Source of the DNA: Pleurocapsa sp. CCALA 161
Lineage (GTDB): Bacteria > Cyanobacteriota > Cyanobacteriia > Cyanobacteriales > Xenococcaceae
Length of the DNA: 40,175 nucleotides
Reading direction: 5' to 3'
NCBI RefSeq assembly: GCF_003003995.1
Contig: NZ_PVWF01000045.1
Coordinates: forward strand, 1 to 40,175
The translations under genes were made by a program, and so were the position numbers. Shown here in pieces: positions 16,953 through 25,948 of the stretch. Each line of letters begins with the position of its first letter. Positions within the stretch are counted from its first letter, which is position 1. The notes beneath the pieces are model-generated. The model searched no databases, was not told where the DNA came from, and saw only the letters and a program-made list of their open reading frames with translations.

Positions 16953-18500
16953 TTAACTTACAACCCTCTCCACTTCTGGTTTGGAAGCAATATAGTTAGC
17001 AAGCTGAGTGTTAATTTGTTCTTTAACAATAAAGCGATACTCAGTAAAGTGTTCCAAATAAGCACACAAAGTCAGGTAAATCTCAAGCTGGCGGGGCTTT
17101 TTAACTAACACCTGAATCAAATTTTTCCAAAATAGCCCACGAGTATTCGCTACTACTCCTTGTTTCCAGAGAATTAAACCTAAAGCACGAATTGTTTTCC
17201 AGCTTGGTCTTAAAGACTTAGAGTTTTGTATAGCACCTAGCATCATATAGTAGCGGAAGACTCGCTCCAGATACGCTGCGGGGTCATATAGTTTCCAAAA
17301 AGCATTGACATACTCCGTAGCAATATCTTCAATATTTCTCGTGGGGACAAAGTTCATCAAGGTTGTTTGATTAATATTTGCCGAACCGTTAAGTAATCTA
17401 CCCTCTTTTTCCAGCCTATCCCATAAAGCAGTACTAGGTAGTGCTTGCAGCATACTAAACATTGCCAAGGGAATATTCGTTTGTTCGACAAACTGCACAA
17501 TGCGATCGCCTGCATGAGGTTTTTCACCATCAAAACCAATGATAAACCCTGCCATTACCTGCATTCCTGCGGTAGTAATTTTATTAATTGATTCTATGAG
17601 CGGATCGCGGGTATTTTGAAATTTACTAGTCAAAGCCAAACTGTCTTGGTCAGGAGTTTCAATGCCTAAAAAGACTTTTTTGAAGTTACATTCCACCATT
17701 AACTTCATTAACTCATCATCCTGAGCTAAATCTACTGAAGCTTCTGTAGTTAAGCCAAACGGATAACCTTTTTCTGCCATCCAAACTTTTAATTCTTGAA
17801 GCAACAACTTAACGTTGCGCTTGTTGCCGATAAAGTTATCATCCACCATGAAAACTGCACCACGCCAACCAAGATTGTAAATACACTCCAACTCCGCCAA
17901 TAACTGCTCTGGATTCTTGGTACGGGGTTTGCGTCCATAAAGCACGATAATATCGCAGAATTCGCACTGAAAAGGACAACCACGAGAAAACTGTACAGAC
18001 ATGTTATCATAAGCAGTCAAATCCAGAAGGTCATACCGAGGAATCGGTGTTTCTGTCACCGCCGGCTTTTCTGTGGAGCGGAAAATCCCAGAGCGATCGC
18101 CTCGCTCAACTGCGGCGATAAACATCGGCAGAGTGATTTCTCCTTCATCCAAGATTAAAAAATCGGCTGCCTCAACTTCTTGGGGAGATGTCGTAGCATA
18201 AGGTCCACCCACAGCAACCAGCTTGTTACGGCTTTTTGCTGCCAAAATCTGAGTTAACATATCGCTCTTTTGCACAATCATGCCAGAAATAATTACTAAC
18301 TCTGCCCAATCCCAATCAGATTCAGTGATTTCTTGAATATTATGATCTACTAGTTTAAACTCCCACGATTGAGGTAGAATGGCTGCCACAGTAATTAAAC
18401 CCAAGGGTGGCATGAGAGCTTTGCAGTCTACTAGAGCTAAAGTTTTCTCAAATGACCAAAAACTTTTAGGAAATAAGGGGTATAGCAATAAAGCCCGCAT
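16953..18500 (-). CDS. B12-binding radical SAM protein (DUF4070/HpnP-like class)
   Basis: 515 residues. An N-terminal cobalamin-binding-like domain (1-150, with VAVGGPYATTSPQEV) precedes a radical SAM barrel with the cluster motif CPFQCEFC (C175, C179, C182) and DDNFIGNKRN, followed by a DUF4070-like C-terminal region (about 370-515). This layout is that of class B methylases and related enzymes, including the hopanoid C-2 methylase HpnP and several uncharacterised cyanobacterial proteins. I cannot decide between HpnP and a paralogue by eye. No hopanoid genes lie nearby. The ATG at 18500 has GAGG about 10 bases upstream. The stop lies directly beside the repeat block. Confidence 0.88.
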   Translation of the reverse strand: MRALLLYPLFPKSFWSFEKTLALVDCKALMPPLGLITVAAILPQSWEFKLVDHNIQEITESDWDWAELVIISGMIVQKSDMLTQILAAKSRNKLVAVGGPYATTSPQEVEAADFLILDEGEITLPMFIAAVERGDRSGIFRSTEKPAVTETPIPRYDLLDLTAYDNMSVQFSRGCPFQCEFCDIIVLYGRKPRTKNPEQLLAELECIYNLGWRGAVFMVDDNFIGNKRNVKLLLQELKVWMAEKGYPFGLTTEASVDLAQDDELMKLMVECNFKKVFLGIETPDQDSLALTSKFQNTRDPLIESINKITTAGMQVMAGFIIGFDGEKPHAGDRIVQFVEQTNIPLAMFSMLQALPSTALWDRLEKEGRLLNGSANINQTTLMNFVPTRNIEDIATEYVNAFWKLYDPAAYLERVFRYYMMLGAIQNSKSLRPSWKTIRALGLILWKQGVVANTRGLFWKNLIQVLVKKPRQLEIYLTLCAYLEHFTEYRFIVKEQINTQLANYIASKPEVERVVS

Positions 18501-19091
18501 AGTAAATGCCTCAGATTAAAAATTCAAAGTTATATAAGCTTATCTTGCCAGAATAAATAACGTCGTTAAAGGTTTATGTAATTCTCGAATAGCGATCTTC
18601 ACAGTTAGCTCATAAGCCTAATTAATGCTTTGAGGAGGATCAATTAAATTTTTAGAATAATAGCTTTGCCTTGGGCTATTCACTCAAAATAGTTTTAATC
18701 TATTACAAAAAAAGTACCTTCGCTCATTTAATTAAATACAATTTTGTTATTGCCTTCAGCTCAAGCTGTTGGAACTATGTGGTAGTTTAGTCACTTTAAT
18801 TACTCCGTAAAAATACTGATCAAAACATTTTTAAATTTGTTGCCTCATACTAAAGATGGATAATAGTTAAATAAATAATAAAAAAAGACTAACCTAAGGT
18901 AGTAACAGAGTAAAATTATTATTTGTACAGTAGGGATCAAGCTTTATTCACTCTTTACGTTTGTCAAAAACGAAATGTTGTAGCTGGTAATGATTTTATG
19001 TCAACACATCTAAGCAACATGAAGTCGAAACAAATATTTAACAAGAAACTTCTTAAAAACCAAGTATCCGGCCAAATTTAAAATTAAACTA
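18501..19091. other. Non-coding spacer of about 590 bp
   Basis: AT-rich, between the divergent radical SAM and DUF1830 genes. Frames are broken by stops on both strands and I see no RNA gene, strong hairpin or family motif. It must contain both promoters. I find no HIP1 octamer in it, in contrast to the coding DNA on either side. Confidence 0.5.
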
Positions 19092-19376
19092 ATGTTATCC
19101 TCTCCCACAATATCTACTCCCAAACTTGTCCTTTGCTGCTACGTGAATGCAACTGCTCATGTCGAAGTAATTCGGATTACCAATATTCCTCACTGGAATT
19201 TAGAGCGGGTAGTTTTTCCTGGACAACGTTTACTGTTTAAAGCCCCAATTTCAGCCAAACTCGAAATACATACTGGCATGAGCATTAGCTCAATCATTTC
19301 TGAGACAATTAATTGCCAAGATTTGATCCTACCTGCCTCATTTCATGCTGAAACAAAAACATCTTGGACAGCCTAG
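19092..19376 (+). CDS. DUF1830 domain protein
   Basis: 94 residues spanning one complete DUF1830 domain, a family found almost only in cyanobacteria. The family pattern is clear: LVLCCYVNATAHVEVIRITN followed by an IPHWNLERVVFPGQRLLF core, LEIHTG, and a closing INCQDLIL. There is no signal peptide or membrane segment. The twin Cys near the N-terminus and the later Cys are usual in the family, and a metal or redox role has not been shown. The function is unknown. ATG at 19092 gives the typical length. Confidence 0.85.
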   Translation: MLSSPTISTPKLVLCCYVNATAHVEVIRITNIPHWNLERVVFPGQRLLFKAPISAKLEIHTGMSISSIISETINCQDLILPASFHAETKTSWTA

Positions 19377-19672
19377 AATTGCATTGATCAACAAGAGAGA
19401 GCCTTGAAATCAGTGGAAAGCGATCGCTTTGATTTTGATGTCTCGCCGAGAAAACAATTTAAATTACATTTTGAATGCAAAACTTTAAATGCCAAGCTTT
19501 AACTGATAGTTAAAAATAGTAATTAATCCTATATAAAATAACCTGATGTTTTTTTAAGTTAGTTGAATTAATGTTTGATTAGCTCTAAGGCTAGTACAAC
19601 ATTGGGCAGCGTCAACAACTTTAGCAAACTGAGGTATCTTAAAAATTGAATGGCATTTTTAATTTGTAAACT
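19377..19672. other. Spacer with one long HIP1 palindrome
   Basis: AAAGCGATCGCTTT (near 19417-19430) is a perfect 14-base palindrome about 45 bases after the DUF1830 stop. There are no other structures, and no coding frame that I would support. Confidence 0.4.
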
Positions 19673-20332
19673 ATGAGTAATCCACCTGTAGACTCAAAAC
19701 AAACTTTAGAGCAACTTCATTGGCGTTATGCCACTAAAAAATTTAATGCCGAGCAGAAAATACCCGAAGCAACGTGGAAAACCTTGGAGCAAAGTTTGGT
19801 ATTATCTCCTTCATCCTTCGGTTTACAACCTTGGAAATTTTTTGTGATTCGTAATCCTGAGATACGTCAACAGCTTTTACCACACTCATGGGGACAAACC
19901 CCTGTTGTGGATGCCTCCCATCTAGTCGTCTTTGCCATCAAAAACAATATTGACGATAGTGATGTTGATCGCTATGTTGAGAGGATGGCTGAAGTACAGC
20001 AAAGCGAGCCAGAAAATTTGGCAGGGTTTGGGAAAATGGTTAAAAATTTTCTTCATCAGCCTCCTTATCCCCTTGATGTCAACAACTGGGCAGCAAGACA
20101 AGCTTATATTGCCCTAGGATTTTTTATGACCTGTGCTGCAATGTTAGAGATTGACACGTTGCCAATGGAAGGATTTATTCCTGGCAAATATGATGAAGTT
20201 TTAGGGCTAAATAGCCAAGGCTATAGCTCTGTCGTTCTGTGCGCTGCGGGATATCGTGCTGATGATGATAAATATGCCGATAGTCCTAAAGTTCGTTTTC
20301 CTGTCGATGAAATAATTAACTACGTAGATTAA
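19673..20332 (+). CDS. Nitroreductase family NAD(P)H-dependent oxidoreductase (NfsB-like)
   Basis: 219 residues of the FMN-dependent nitroreductase fold, similar in length to NfsB and NfnB. FMN-binding signatures are visible: the early RYATKKFNAEQKIP (R18 region), LSPSSFGLQPWKFFVI (42-57), and the C-terminal PMEGFIPGKYDEVLGL with GYRADDDKY. Members reduce nitroaromatics, quinones or flavins as homodimers in the cytosol; the natural substrate here is unknown. It is followed by a strong terminator, so it is probably a single-gene unit. Confidence 0.92.
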   Translation: MSNPPVDSKQTLEQLHWRYATKKFNAEQKIPEATWKTLEQSLVLSPSSFGLQPWKFFVIRNPEIRQQLLPHSWGQTPVVDASHLVVFAIKNNIDDSDVDRYVERMAEVQQSEPENLAGFGKMVKNFLHQPPYPLDVNNWAARQAYIALGFFMTCAAMLEIDTLPMEGFIPGKYDEVLGLNSQGYSSVVLCAAGYRADDDKYADSPKVRFPVDEIINYVD

Positions 20333-20373
20333 CTTGAACTTATCTAATCTCAATTTGCTCAATAAATATTATG

Positions 20374-20398
20374 GGTAGTTAGTTAACTACCTTTTTTT
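20374..20398 (+). terminator. Rho-independent terminator after the nitroreductase gene
   Basis: GGTAGTT (20374-20380) pairs perfectly with AACTACC (20385-20391) over a 4-nt loop and is followed by seven T residues. It is 42 bases past the stop codon and one of the cleanest terminators in the window. Confidence 0.85.
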
Positions 20399-20530
20399 CT
20401 AGGTTTTCGAGGTTTTTTTCTCGATGCTAGTTGACTATACTTAATGTATATAGACAAAACACAATAAAACTTAAATCAAGCTGCGGGATCATGTAGATCT
20501 CACAGAATGCAATTATCCTGATTTACATTC

Positions 20531-21619
20531 ATGCAATCAACTCCAAACCTAGACCAATTTATCCCTGAACCTTTAACTAGATTTGCTTATCAAGGTTTTC
20601 AAGAAAGCAAAAAAGCATTTGGTTTTGTTCACAAATTAATCAGCGATCGCTTGACCAATACCGTTCTTCCTGAACAGGCAAACAAAAGTCAACCTCTTGC
20701 ACCAGAAATATTTGAAAAACTTCAGGTGAAACTGAAAGCATTAGAAGAAAAAGACTGGCAGGATGCCCAGCAAGGTATTTATCCTAGTAGTTTACTCTTT
20801 GATAACCCTTGGTCTGATTTTTTTCGCTACTACCCTGAAGTTTGGCTAGATATGCTTAAAATCTGGCAGCGCCTAGACAAGAGAGAATTTCAAAGTTTTG
20901 ACGCAGCGATTGACCAAGTTGGTTATCCTAAATACTATCTGCAAAATTTTCACTATCAAACAGATGGCTACCTCAGCGACATGTCTGCTAATCTTTATGA
21001 TTTACAGGTAGAAATTTTATTTAATGGTGCAGCAGATGCTATGCGTCGGCGAATTCTTGCCCCCCTCAAGCAAGGACTTCAAGTGTTTGCTAATCTACCA
21101 CCTACACAAATAAAAGTTTTAGACGTTGCTTGTGGAACAGGTCGAACTTTGCGAATGCTGAGGGGGGCATTGCCTCAAGCCTCTTTATATGGCGCTGACT
21201 TATCTGCTGCATATTTGCGCAAAGCAAATCAATTGCTGTCGGAAATATCTGGAGAACTACCTCAGCTAGTTCAAGCGAACGGAGAAGAGTTGCCCTATCT
21301 CGATAACTATTTTCATGGACTGACTTCTGTGTTTTTATTCCATGAATTACCTGCTGCTGCCAGACAAAATGTGATCGACGAAGCCTATCGTGTTCTCCAG
21401 CCAGGAGGGGTATTAGTTATTTGTGACTCTATGCAGGCGATCGATTCTCCTGATTTTCAACCGATGATGAACAATTTTCCTGCTATCTTCCATGAGCCTT
21501 ACTACAGAAATTACACAACGGATAATCTTGAGGAACGTTTAACTAATGCAGGGTTCATCGATCTCAAAGTGGAAAATCATTTCGTTAGTAAATACTGGAC
21601 TGCATCTAAGCCTTTGTAG
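20531..21619 (+). CDS. Class I SAM-dependent methyltransferase
   Basis: 362 residues. An N-terminal region of about 190 residues, mostly helical and without a family I can name, precedes a Rossmann methyltransferase domain with motif I VLDVACGTGRTLR (196-208), a motif II acidic position in GADLSAAYL, motif III LTSVFLFHELP and the YRVLQPGGVLVI strand. The UbiE/COQ5-like core suggests a small-molecule or lipid acceptor. The long N-terminal extension is seen in cyanobacterial and plastid proteins of unknown substrate. It is a monocistronic unit closed by the hairpin at 21680-21730. Confidence 0.87.
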   Translation: MQSTPNLDQFIPEPLTRFAYQGFQESKKAFGFVHKLISDRLTNTVLPEQANKSQPLAPEIFEKLQVKLKALEEKDWQDAQQGIYPSSLLFDNPWSDFFRYYPEVWLDMLKIWQRLDKREFQSFDAAIDQVGYPKYYLQNFHYQTDGYLSDMSANLYDLQVEILFNGAADAMRRRILAPLKQGLQVFANLPPTQIKVLDVACGTGRTLRMLRGALPQASLYGADLSAAYLRKANQLLSEISGELPQLVQANGEELPYLDNYFHGLTSVFLFHELPAAARQNVIDEAYRVLQPGGVLVICDSMQAIDSPDFQPMMNNFPAIFHEPYYRNYTTDNLEERLTNAGFIDLKVENHFVSKYWTASKPL

Positions 21620-21679
21620 TTCTAATGATTGGATTACAATTGTTTAACTATTTAATTAGATTCAAGGCTTAAAACATCA

Positions 21680-21730
21680 ATCACAGTTCACTAGGTTGTA
21701 AATGACTACTTTAGTGAAGCTGTGATTTTT
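21680..21730 (+). terminator. Rho-independent terminator after the methyltransferase gene
   Basis: ATCACAGTTCACTA (21680-21693) pairs with TAGTGAAGCTGTGAT (21712-21726) with a single bulged base, and five T residues follow. The stem is long and the position, 60 bases after the stop, is appropriate. Confidence 0.75.
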
Positions 21731-21806
21731 AATGTGGATGAGAGATGAACTAAAATTAATAAATACAATATAGTAGTACTTCATCAGAGGCTAGTGACTA
21801 ACGACA

Positions 21807-22193
21807 GTGAATGATCACTTTAACAAACTGCTTCAAATTAATACTTCAGGACTTGGCTGCTGGGCTAGCATCATCCTTGCTGTTTTCATTTTGACTAGCG
21901 TGGGTTTAGGTTGGATTATCAAAGGCTTTGTCATCTCCGTCGCCCTATTGTTGATCGCTCCTCTAATCGCTTTTTGGGGATTTCAGTGGTGGTTGAAACG
22001 TAAACTGATTCTAGCCCAATGTCCTGTCTGTAGTTATGAGTTTACTGGATTTAAGAGTACTGAATTTAACTGTCCAAGCTGTGGTGAAGCACTACAGGTA
22101 GAGGCAGAAAGCTTTGTTCGCATAACCCCCCCTGGCACAATTGATGTAGATGCGGTCGAGGTTTCGGCAAAAACGATTAAAGAAGGTAATTAA
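21807..22193 (+). CDS. Small membrane protein with a zinc-ribbon
   Basis: 128 residues. Two adjacent hydrophobic segments (about 19-38 and 40-60) are followed by a cytosolic zinc-ribbon with CPVC (C72, C75) and CPSC (C89, C92), then an acidic tail. GTG at 21807 starts the protein; no better start is present. Conserved hypothetical proteins of this shape occur in cyanobacteria without a known role. The ribbon suggests a structural metal site and possible protein or nucleic-acid contact. It converges with the following gene, 6 bases apart. Confidence 0.75.
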   Translation: MNDHFNKLLQINTSGLGCWASIILAVFILTSVGLGWIIKGFVISVALLLIAPLIAFWGFQWWLKRKLILAQCPVCSYEFTGFKSTEFNCPSCGEALQVEAESFVRITPPGTIDVDAVEVSAKTIKEGN

Positions 22194-22199
22194 AGCTAA

Positions 22200-22673
22200 T
22201 TAGTTATTGGTTGAAATATCCAAAACAAATTTATGTCGACTTTGAGTGCGATCGCCGACATAAATTTGGTAATAACCTGCTTCCCACACTCCAGAAATTT
22301 CTGGTTTTAATCCTGATGTTCCATCACCCAAAACACAAAAACTATCTCCAGAATTAGGACCAATAACCAGCAACGTCGGTTGCCCCCCAGTAGCTTCTAC
22401 AGTCAAACGCATATAGTCAATTTTTTGGGACAAATTCATTTTGTAGCTTGGGCTATCTGCAATGAAGCCACATCCTTGGCTATTAGTAGAACCACCTGAA
22501 AGTCCTTCTATTGTTTTACCACTTTGAGATAATATTAACTTGCTCAAATCATCGCTTGCCACCCCGTTCTCTAAATTAATTAATAATATACCTACGGTTA
22601 ACAATAAAGCAGAGATCGTATTGAACTTAAATAAACCTGTGATTTGTGAGGTTGAGCATTTAGTTGTTTTCAT
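22200..22673 (-). CDS. Small secreted protein, unknown function
   Basis: 157 residues from the ATG at 22673; the frame extends to a TTG at 22685, which is less likely. A hydrophobic N-terminal segment (ISALLLTVGILLINL) with a possible cleavage after NGVAS predicts export. The mature part has two Cys pairs' worth of spacing (CGF and FCVLGDG) and a beta-rich pattern ending WEAGYYQIYVGDRTQSRHKFVLDIS. That resembles the PPC-type beta-sandwich of secreted bacterial proteins, but the match is loose. I recognise no specific family. Confidence 0.65.
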   Translation of the reverse strand: MKTTKCSTSQITGLFKFNTISALLLTVGILLINLENGVASDDLSKLILSQSGKTIEGLSGGSTNSQGCGFIADSPSYKMNLSQKIDYMRLTVEATGGQPTLLVIGPNSGDSFCVLGDGTSGLKPEISGVWEAGYYQIYVGDRTQSRHKFVLDISTNN

Positions 22674-23468
22674 AGAAACTACCAAAAAATTAAATTGTTA
22701 ATATAAGGCATAATTAAAAGATATTTAGCGATTTCACCTATAAAATCATCTCTAATTATACTAAATTACTAATTCTTATCCCAAAATACTGTTCCACTTA
22801 CTTAATAGTCATATTTGTCCAATTTAATTAATCAAATAAATCAAATAATTTTATTTTTTGAAAAAACCATTATTTCATTAGTAAAAATAATTATCCAATA
22901 TTTAGCAAGATTTTTTTATTATCTTACAATAATGACAATAAGTGTTTTATATCAACATTATTAATAAAGAGAATTTTGTTAACTATATAAGTAGCTGGAT
23001 GGAATTAAATATAAAATAACGGATTTTTATTTTTCTCCACTACTCCACTACCTCACATAAGTCTTTAAATTAATTATGCCTAGTTACTTATATAGCAGTT
23101 TGAAACTCAAAGCAATCTCAAAATTTAGATAAATTATTTATTTTAAATTGATTATTAGTGAAAAAATATTAACTTAATTGACAGCAATGTTTGCAAAGTA
23201 GAATGATAATAAACTAAAGTATTTTATTGAAAACTTGAGTTTAGTAAAAATACAAAATTAATATTAATTATAGTAATTATACTGACATTAATTTAATTGT
23301 ATTTATCTTGTTAATAATTTTATGTTATTTAGCTAAAGCTTCATTAAAACTTTAAAATATTTACCTGTCAAATCTATTATAAATTCTTTATAACAGTAAT
23401 TACTAAGACATGTTTTTAAATTTTAGAGAAAATCATAGCGTTTTATTTTATATTTAAGGAATATACAG
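22674..23468. other. Very AT-rich non-coding region before the polysaccharide cluster
   Basis: About 800 bases of A/T-dominated DNA without a supportable gene, RNA or HIP1 octamer. It contains a short CCACTACTCCACTACC repeat near 23037. Because it precedes the BY-kinase gene, it probably contains the main promoter and a long 5' leader for the cluster. AAGGA at 23456-23460 is the ribosome site of the next gene. Confidence 0.5.
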
Positions 23469-25661
23469 ATGACTAACCTTCAGAGAAATAACGTTTATAA
23501 TCCCAATCGGCGAGCAGAGTTTGACATCAACATAGAAGAATATCTTCTCAAGCTTAAGCGTCGTTGGCTGCCAGCTCTATCTGTTTTTGTCGTTACTGTT
23601 GGAACTACTCTCTTTCTCACTAGCTTCTTAGAAAAAACTTATAAATCAGAAGGAAAAATTCTCTTTAAAAAAAACACTCCTAACGAGCTGCTAAATTTGA
23701 GTGAAAATACTAATGAATTTAATTCCTTGCTCAATACTCAGACTCCTTTAAGTACAGAAAAGCTGAGAATGATTTCCGAGCCAGTATTGCAACAAACTAT
23801 AGACCAGCTCAAGTTAGAAAATTCACTAGGAGAGCCGCTGAAAGTAAAAGAGTTTAAAGAAAAACTAGCGATTGAGATAGTTGGAGGTAGTGATGTTATT
23901 TCCATTGAATATAAAGATCCCGATCCAATAATCGCCTCTAAAGTAGTCAATACTTTAATGGGTGTCTATATCAAAGAACATGTTCGCAGTAATAAATCAG
24001 CTACTGTTAGTGCGGATAGTTTTATCTCCAGTACGATACCCAAAATTGAAACCAAATTAAACAGCTTAGAAGCCAACCTACAAAGCTTCTATGAAAAAAA
24101 CCAGGTTGTAGATTTGCAAGAAGAAAAAAAATCTCTTGTTGACGAAATCGGTACGCTTAATCGTGCAATATCTGGTGTAGGTGCTCAGTTACAGGGAAAA
24201 AAAGCTCAGACTGATAGCTTGCAAAATCAGTTGGGCTTAAACTTAAAACAGGCAATCAGCACAGTTCAATTAGGAAATACACCTCAAGTCCAAAGTATTC
24301 TCGATCAGCTTAGTACTACAGAAACAGAATTATCCCAAGAAAGACAAAGATTTAAAGATAATCATCCCGCAGTAATAAGTCTTCAGGAGAAAAAACAAAA
24401 TCTTAATTCTCAGCTACAAGGATTAATTAGTCAGTATGTTGGGGCTAAAGTTTCCGAAGGATTATTACAAAGTGATAATCTCAAGGACAATCAAATTGAG
24501 AAATTTATTAATCTTAAGATAGAAGAACTGAGTCTACAAACCGAACTTTCGTCCCTGTATCAATATCAACAGGTTTATCTCAACCGAGCTAAACAGATAC
24601 CGAGCTTAGAACAGCAAGAACAATCTCTCTTAAGAGAAGTTGATAGCGCGCGTTCGACATACAAAACCTTGCTAGAAAATAAGTCTGATCTTGATGTTTT
24701 GGTTAACCAGCAAACAGGTAATGCTCAGATTATTGAATCTGGTATTGTTCCCGAAGAAGGTAGCACAGGTAGATTACCATTAATAGTTCTCGGGGTTTTG
24801 ACGGGTCTGTTTTTGGCTAATTTGACTGCTATCTTACTAGAAATGCAGGATCACTCTCTCAAAACTATATCCGAGATTAAACAAAAGTTTGCCTTTCAAG
24901 TATTGGGAATTGTTCCTCTTGATACACTACAAAATAACCGAGGTGGACTTGTTGTTCAAAGAGAACCTGATTCATTCGCTAGTGAAATCTATCGTATGAT
25001 TCAAACTAATCTTAAGTTTCTTGCAGTTAAGCAGCAACCGAAAGTTATTTTGATGACTAGCTCTGTTCCAGGAGAAGGAAAATCTTTAGTAGCAGCAAAC
25101 TTAGCGGCGGCGATGGCTCAGTTGGGACGCAAAGTTTTGCTGATTGATGGAGATTTAAGAAAAGCTTCTCAACATGATCTTTGGCAGATTAGCAATAAAG
25201 TTGGAGTCAAGGATGTTGTCGCGCACAAAACACCATTAGCTCAGGTAGTTACTCAGCCAATAATGCAATTAAATGTTTTAACATCAGGTACTATCGCTCC
25301 TAATCCCTTAGCTTTGTTAGACTCACCAGAAATGAGTCAACTTGTGGCAGCAGCAAGAAAGGAATATGAATTAGTCATTATTGATGCACCACCTTTGGCA
25401 GTAACTGCCGATGTCTTAACTTTAAGCAAACTAGCCGATGGAATTGTCTTTGTTAGCCGTCCAGGAGTTGTGGAACATGAAAGCGCGGAACTTGCTAAAG
25501 AGACTTTATACAATGCTCATCTCGAAAAACAAGTTTTGGGAATGGTAATTAACGGTGTCAAGCAAAAAGAGTTTGATCGCTATTCGTATCATGCTAAATA
25601 TAGCAAGAGCTATTTTTCTGCTTCTACTGAAACCAGCCAAACCAAAACCGTTACTGCCTAG
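23469..25661 (+). CDS. Wzc-like polysaccharide co-polymerase / bacterial tyrosine kinase (BY-kinase)
   Basis: 730 residues of a PCP-2a protein that controls chain length and export of capsule or exopolysaccharide at the inner membrane. Order: TM1 (about 33-52) in a Wzz domain; a long periplasmic coiled-coil region (about 190-420); TM2 (436-457); a cytosolic kinase with Walker A SSVPGEGKS (531-539), Walker A' VLLIDGD (556-562) and Walker B LVIIDAP (635-641); and a tyrosine-containing tail (Y705, Y707, Y711, Y715), the expected autophosphorylation cluster. Ribosome site AAGGA precedes the ATG. It heads the cluster running to 30043, although a 287-bp gap separates it from the flippase. No Wza export protein is in the window. 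Confidence 0.93.
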   Translation: MTNLQRNNVYNPNRRAEFDINIEEYLLKLKRRWLPALSVFVVTVGTTLFLTSFLEKTYKSEGKILFKKNTPNELLNLSENTNEFNSLLNTQTPLSTEKLRMISEPVLQQTIDQLKLENSLGEPLKVKEFKEKLAIEIVGGSDVISIEYKDPDPIIASKVVNTLMGVYIKEHVRSNKSATVSADSFISSTIPKIETKLNSLEANLQSFYEKNQVVDLQEEKKSLVDEIGTLNRAISGVGAQLQGKKAQTDSLQNQLGLNLKQAISTVQLGNTPQVQSILDQLSTTETELSQERQRFKDNHPAVISLQEKKQNLNSQLQGLISQYVGAKVSEGLLQSDNLKDNQIEKFINLKIEELSLQTELSSLYQYQQVYLNRAKQIPSLEQQEQSLLREVDSARSTYKTLLENKSDLDVLVNQQTGNAQIIESGIVPEEGSTGRLPLIVLGVLTGLFLANLTAILLEMQDHSLKTISEIKQKFAFQVLGIVPLDTLQNNRGGLVVQREPDSFASEIYRMIQTNLKFLAVKQQPKVILMTSSVPGEGKSLVAANLAAAMAQLGRKVLLIDGDLRKASQHDLWQISNKVGVKDVVAHKTPLAQVVTQPIMQLNVLTSGTIAPNPLALLDSPEMSQLVAAARKEYELVIIDAPPLAVTADVLTLSKLADGIVFVSRPGVVEHESAELAKETLYNAHLEKQVLGMVINGVKQKEFDRYSYHAKYSKSYFSASTETSQTKTVTA

Positions 25662-25948
25662 ATATAGTTTTGATATTGCCCTCGTCCATAGATAGTAATT
25701 AGGAGCAGTTTTTTACGCCGAAAAAATTTAAAATCAACTTCTGTAATTGGCTTAAGTGCAATATAACTTTGACTATTTGTTTATTCTTAATGAGGAGAGT
25801 AAATGAAAATAATGGTATCAATATAAATAATTTTGGTTTATCAATCAATGGTAAAGTTTCAATATTAATAATATATAAAGTCTTAACCTACAAAATCAAT
25901 TTGCTGCATGATTATTACTCCAAGCTCCAGTAAACAGAAATAGAAGTT
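25662..25948. other. Gap between the BY-kinase and flippase genes
   Basis: 287 AT-rich bases. No hairpin with a T tract is evident, so read-through is possible; the length equally allows an independent promoter for the flippase-MBOAT-SGNH genes. AGAAG lies just before the ATG at 25949. Confidence 0.35.

Noticed and set aside
22674-23468. Possible RNA gene or riboswitch in the AT-rich leader before the BY-kinase
   Set aside because: I could not find a stable stem set or a known aptamer core; the composition alone explains the apparent pairing.
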